Assembly: GCF_900215535.1 (NCBI RefSeq) | Contig: NZ_OCND01000001.1 | Location: 868,001-932,000, forward strand | DNA from: Pseudoxanthomonas wuyuanensis | GTDB lineage: Bacteria > Pseudomonadota > Gammaproteobacteria > Xanthomonadales > Xanthomonadaceae | Length of the DNA: 64,000 bases | Direction: 5' to 3' | In this document: in pieces, positions 62,477-64,000 of the stretch | How positions within the stretch are numbered: position 1 is the stretch's first letter | How the letters are laid out: each line of letters opens with the position of its first letter | Notes under the pieces: generated by a model | What the model was told of the DNA's origin: nothing | Database searches by the model: none | The model's input: only the letters and a program-made list of their open reading frames with translations | Program-made: the position numbers and the translations under genes

Positions 62477-64000
62477 TCAGCCCTCCACTTCGGCGGGAAT
62501 GCGCTTGGCCAGGCGCAGCGGCTGGTACTCGCGCGGCTTGTCGCCGGCGATGCGCGCCGCCCACGGATCCGGCAGGCCTTCCAGCGCGTACAGCAGGCGC
62601 TCGTACAGGGCCTGGCGGTTTTCCGCATCGTCGACCACGCGTTTGCGGATGTAGTCCATGCCGACCCGATCGATGTAATGCACGGTGCGGTCCAGGTAGT
62701 ACGCTTCTTCGCGGTACAACTGCAGGAAGGCGCCGGTGTACTGCTTGACCTCGTCGCTGGTTTTCACTTTTACCAGGAACTGCGCGACTTCGGTCTTGAT
62801 GCCGCCGTTGCCGCCGATGTGGATTTCCCAACCCGAATCCACCGCAATGATGCCCACGTCCTTGATGCCGGACTCGGCGCAGTTGCGCGGGCAGCCGGAC
62901 ACCGCCAGCTTGACCTTGTGCGGGCTCCACATGTTGGCCAGCATGGTTTCCAGATCGATACCCATCTGCGTGCTGTTCTGCGTGCCGAAGCGGCAGAACT
63001 CGCTGCCTACGCAGGTCTTCACCGTACGGATGGATTTTCCGTAGGCGTGCCCGGACTTCATGCCCAGATCCTTCCAGACATCGACCAGGTCCTCCTTCTT
63101 CACCCCCAGCAGATCGATGCGCTGCCCGCCGGTCACCTTGACCATCGGCACGGCGTACTTGTCGGCGACATCGGCGATGCGGCGCAGTTCTGAAGCATTG
63201 GTCACGCCGCCCTTCATCTGCGGAATCACCGAGAAGGTGCCGTCCTTCTGGATGTTGGCGTGCGCGCGTTCGTTGATGAAGCGCGACTGCGGGTCGTCCA
63301 CCGCCTCGCGCGGCCAGGTGGAGATCAGGTAGTAGTTGATCGCCGGCCGGCAGGTCGCGCAGCCATTGGGACTGCGCCATTCCAGGAACGCGTACACCGC
63401 CTGATGGGTCAGCAGCTTGTGCTCGCGGATCGCCTGCCGCACCTCGCCGTGGGTGCGGTCGGTGCAGGCGCAGACCGCCTTGGTCTTCGGTGTTTCCTGG
63501 AAGTTGGAACCCAGGCTGTTCATCAGGATCTGTTCGACCAGGCCGGTACAGGAACCGCAGGAGCTGGCCGCCTTGGTGTGCTTCTTGACATCGTCGACCG
63601 TGAACAGGCCCTGCTCGTTGATGGCCCTGACAATCGTGCCCTTGCACACGCCGTTGCAACCGCAGACCTCGTCGCTGTCGCTCATCGCGCTGGCGCGGTC
63701 CTGCCCGGCGGTGCCGGCATCGCCCAGCGCCTTTTCGCCGAACATCAACTGATCGCGGCGCTCATCGACGCGGGCGCCGTCCTTGAGCAGCTTGAAGTAC
63801 CAGCCGCCGTCGCCGGTATCGCCGTACAGGCAGGCGCCGATCAGCTTGTCGTCCTTGATGACCAGCTTCTTGTAGACGCCACCGGCCGGATCCGACAGCA
63901 CGATTTCCTCGCTGCCGTCGCCGCCCATGAAGTTGCCGGCCGAGAACAGATCGATGCCGGTGACCTTGAGCTTGGTCGACGATACCGAACCGCTGTACAT
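62477..64000 (-). CDS. nirB: Nitrite reductase large subunit (C-terminal part)
   Basis: The gene runs off the window end; about 507 C-terminal residues are seen, of an expected 800-850. Present are the end of the NAD(P)H/FAD domain (IKDDKLIGACLYGDTGDGGWYFKLL), BFD-like [2Fe-2S] cysteines (CGCNGVCKG; CGSCTGLVEQIL; a further CACTD and CATCRPA), then the ferredoxin-nitrite reductase domain with the sirohaem/[4Fe-4S] cysteines in VGSEFCRFGTQ and CPRNCAESGIKD. Reduces nitrite to ammonium with NirD. Confidence 0.92.
   Translation of the reverse strand: MYSGSVSSTKLKVTGIDLFSAGNFMGGDGSEEIVLSDPAGGVYKKLVIKDDKLIGACLYGDTGDGGWYFKLLKDGARVDERRDQLMFGEKALGDAGTAGQDRASAMSDSDEVCGCNGVCKGTIVRAINEQGLFTVDDVKKHTKAASSCGSCTGLVEQILMNSLGSNFQETPKTKAVCACTDRTHGEVRQAIREHKLLTHQAVYAFLEWRSPNGCATCRPAINYYLISTWPREAVDDPQSRFINERAHANIQKDGTFSVIPQMKGGVTNASELRRIADVADKYAVPMVKVTGGQRIDLLGVKKEDLVDVWKDLGMKSGHAYGKSIRTVKTCVGSEFCRFGTQNSTQMGIDLETMLANMWSPHKVKLAVSGCPRNCAESGIKDVGIIAVDSGWEIHIGGNGGIKTEVAQFLVKVKTSDEVKQYTGAFLQLYREEAYYLDRTVHYIDRVGMDYIRKRVVDDAENRQALYERLLYALEGLPDPWAARIAGDKPREYQPLRLAKRIPAEVEG

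Overview
The window looks like a chromosomal segment of a high-GC gammaproteobacterium of the Xanthomonadaceae/Lysobacteraceae type (Lysobacter, Pseudoxanthomonas, Stenotrophomonas or Xanthomonas relatives). The pointers are a protein of the XAC0095 type, a dif-like site whose XerC half reads ATTTCGCATAA, the dense GC-rich coding and the gene families present. This placement is inference; no rRNA or tRNA gene is visible to anchor it.

Positions 1-27911 form one long plus-strand block. It starts with three very large exported proteins: the tail of an Ig-like repeat protein, a 2155-residue beta-helix/Ig/fibronectin protein, and a 1602-residue RHS/YD-repeat protein with a Sec signal, a self-cleaving Hint domain and a 75-residue HNH-like toxin tip followed by a candidate immunity gene. 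A membrane-anchored glutaredoxin-like protein and a 1284-residue fibronectin-like exported protein come next. A translationally coupled type II secretion/type IV pilus-like machine follows: GspG, GspF, GspE, PilM/N/O-like (split GspL/M), GspC/PilP-like, a lipoprotein secretin with a C-terminal cohesin-like domain, and three further pseudopilins. No prepilin peptidase is present. The layout suggests a dedicated exporter for giant surface proteins and a polymorphic toxin, which I regard as the most interesting system here.

Positions 27908-35560 hold unlinked accessory genes: a rhodanese-like protein without its catalytic cysteine, a membrane protein, an esterase, an XAC0095-like acidic protein behind a heavily structured leader, an M61-type peptidase divergent from a DauR/YheO-like regulator, and a small lipoprotein. 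A 32-bp imperfect direct repeat occurs at 29747 and 35641.

Positions 35690-45104, all on the minus strand, look like an antiviral island: tyrosine recombinase, OLD-family ATPase/TOPRIM nuclease, UvrD-like helicase (a Gabija-like pair), and a 1536-residue STAND-type NTPase with an N-terminal PD-(D/E)XK-like nuclease (Avs/DUF4297-like). A dif-like site lies at 45906-45933, about 800 bp from the recombinase start.

Positions 45981-64000 carry ordinary metabolism and stress genes: an AraC regulator divergent from an NTF2-like protein and an SDR oxidoreductase, a VapBC module, an orphan antitoxin with the fossil tail of its toxin, a COG0523 metallochaperone GTPase behind a Zur-like box, an ABC exporter with two permeases, a Fur-boxed TonB receptor with a PepSY reductase-like protein and a 40-residue membrane peptide, and a minus-strand nitrate assimilation cluster (nirB-nirD-nasA, then cobA).
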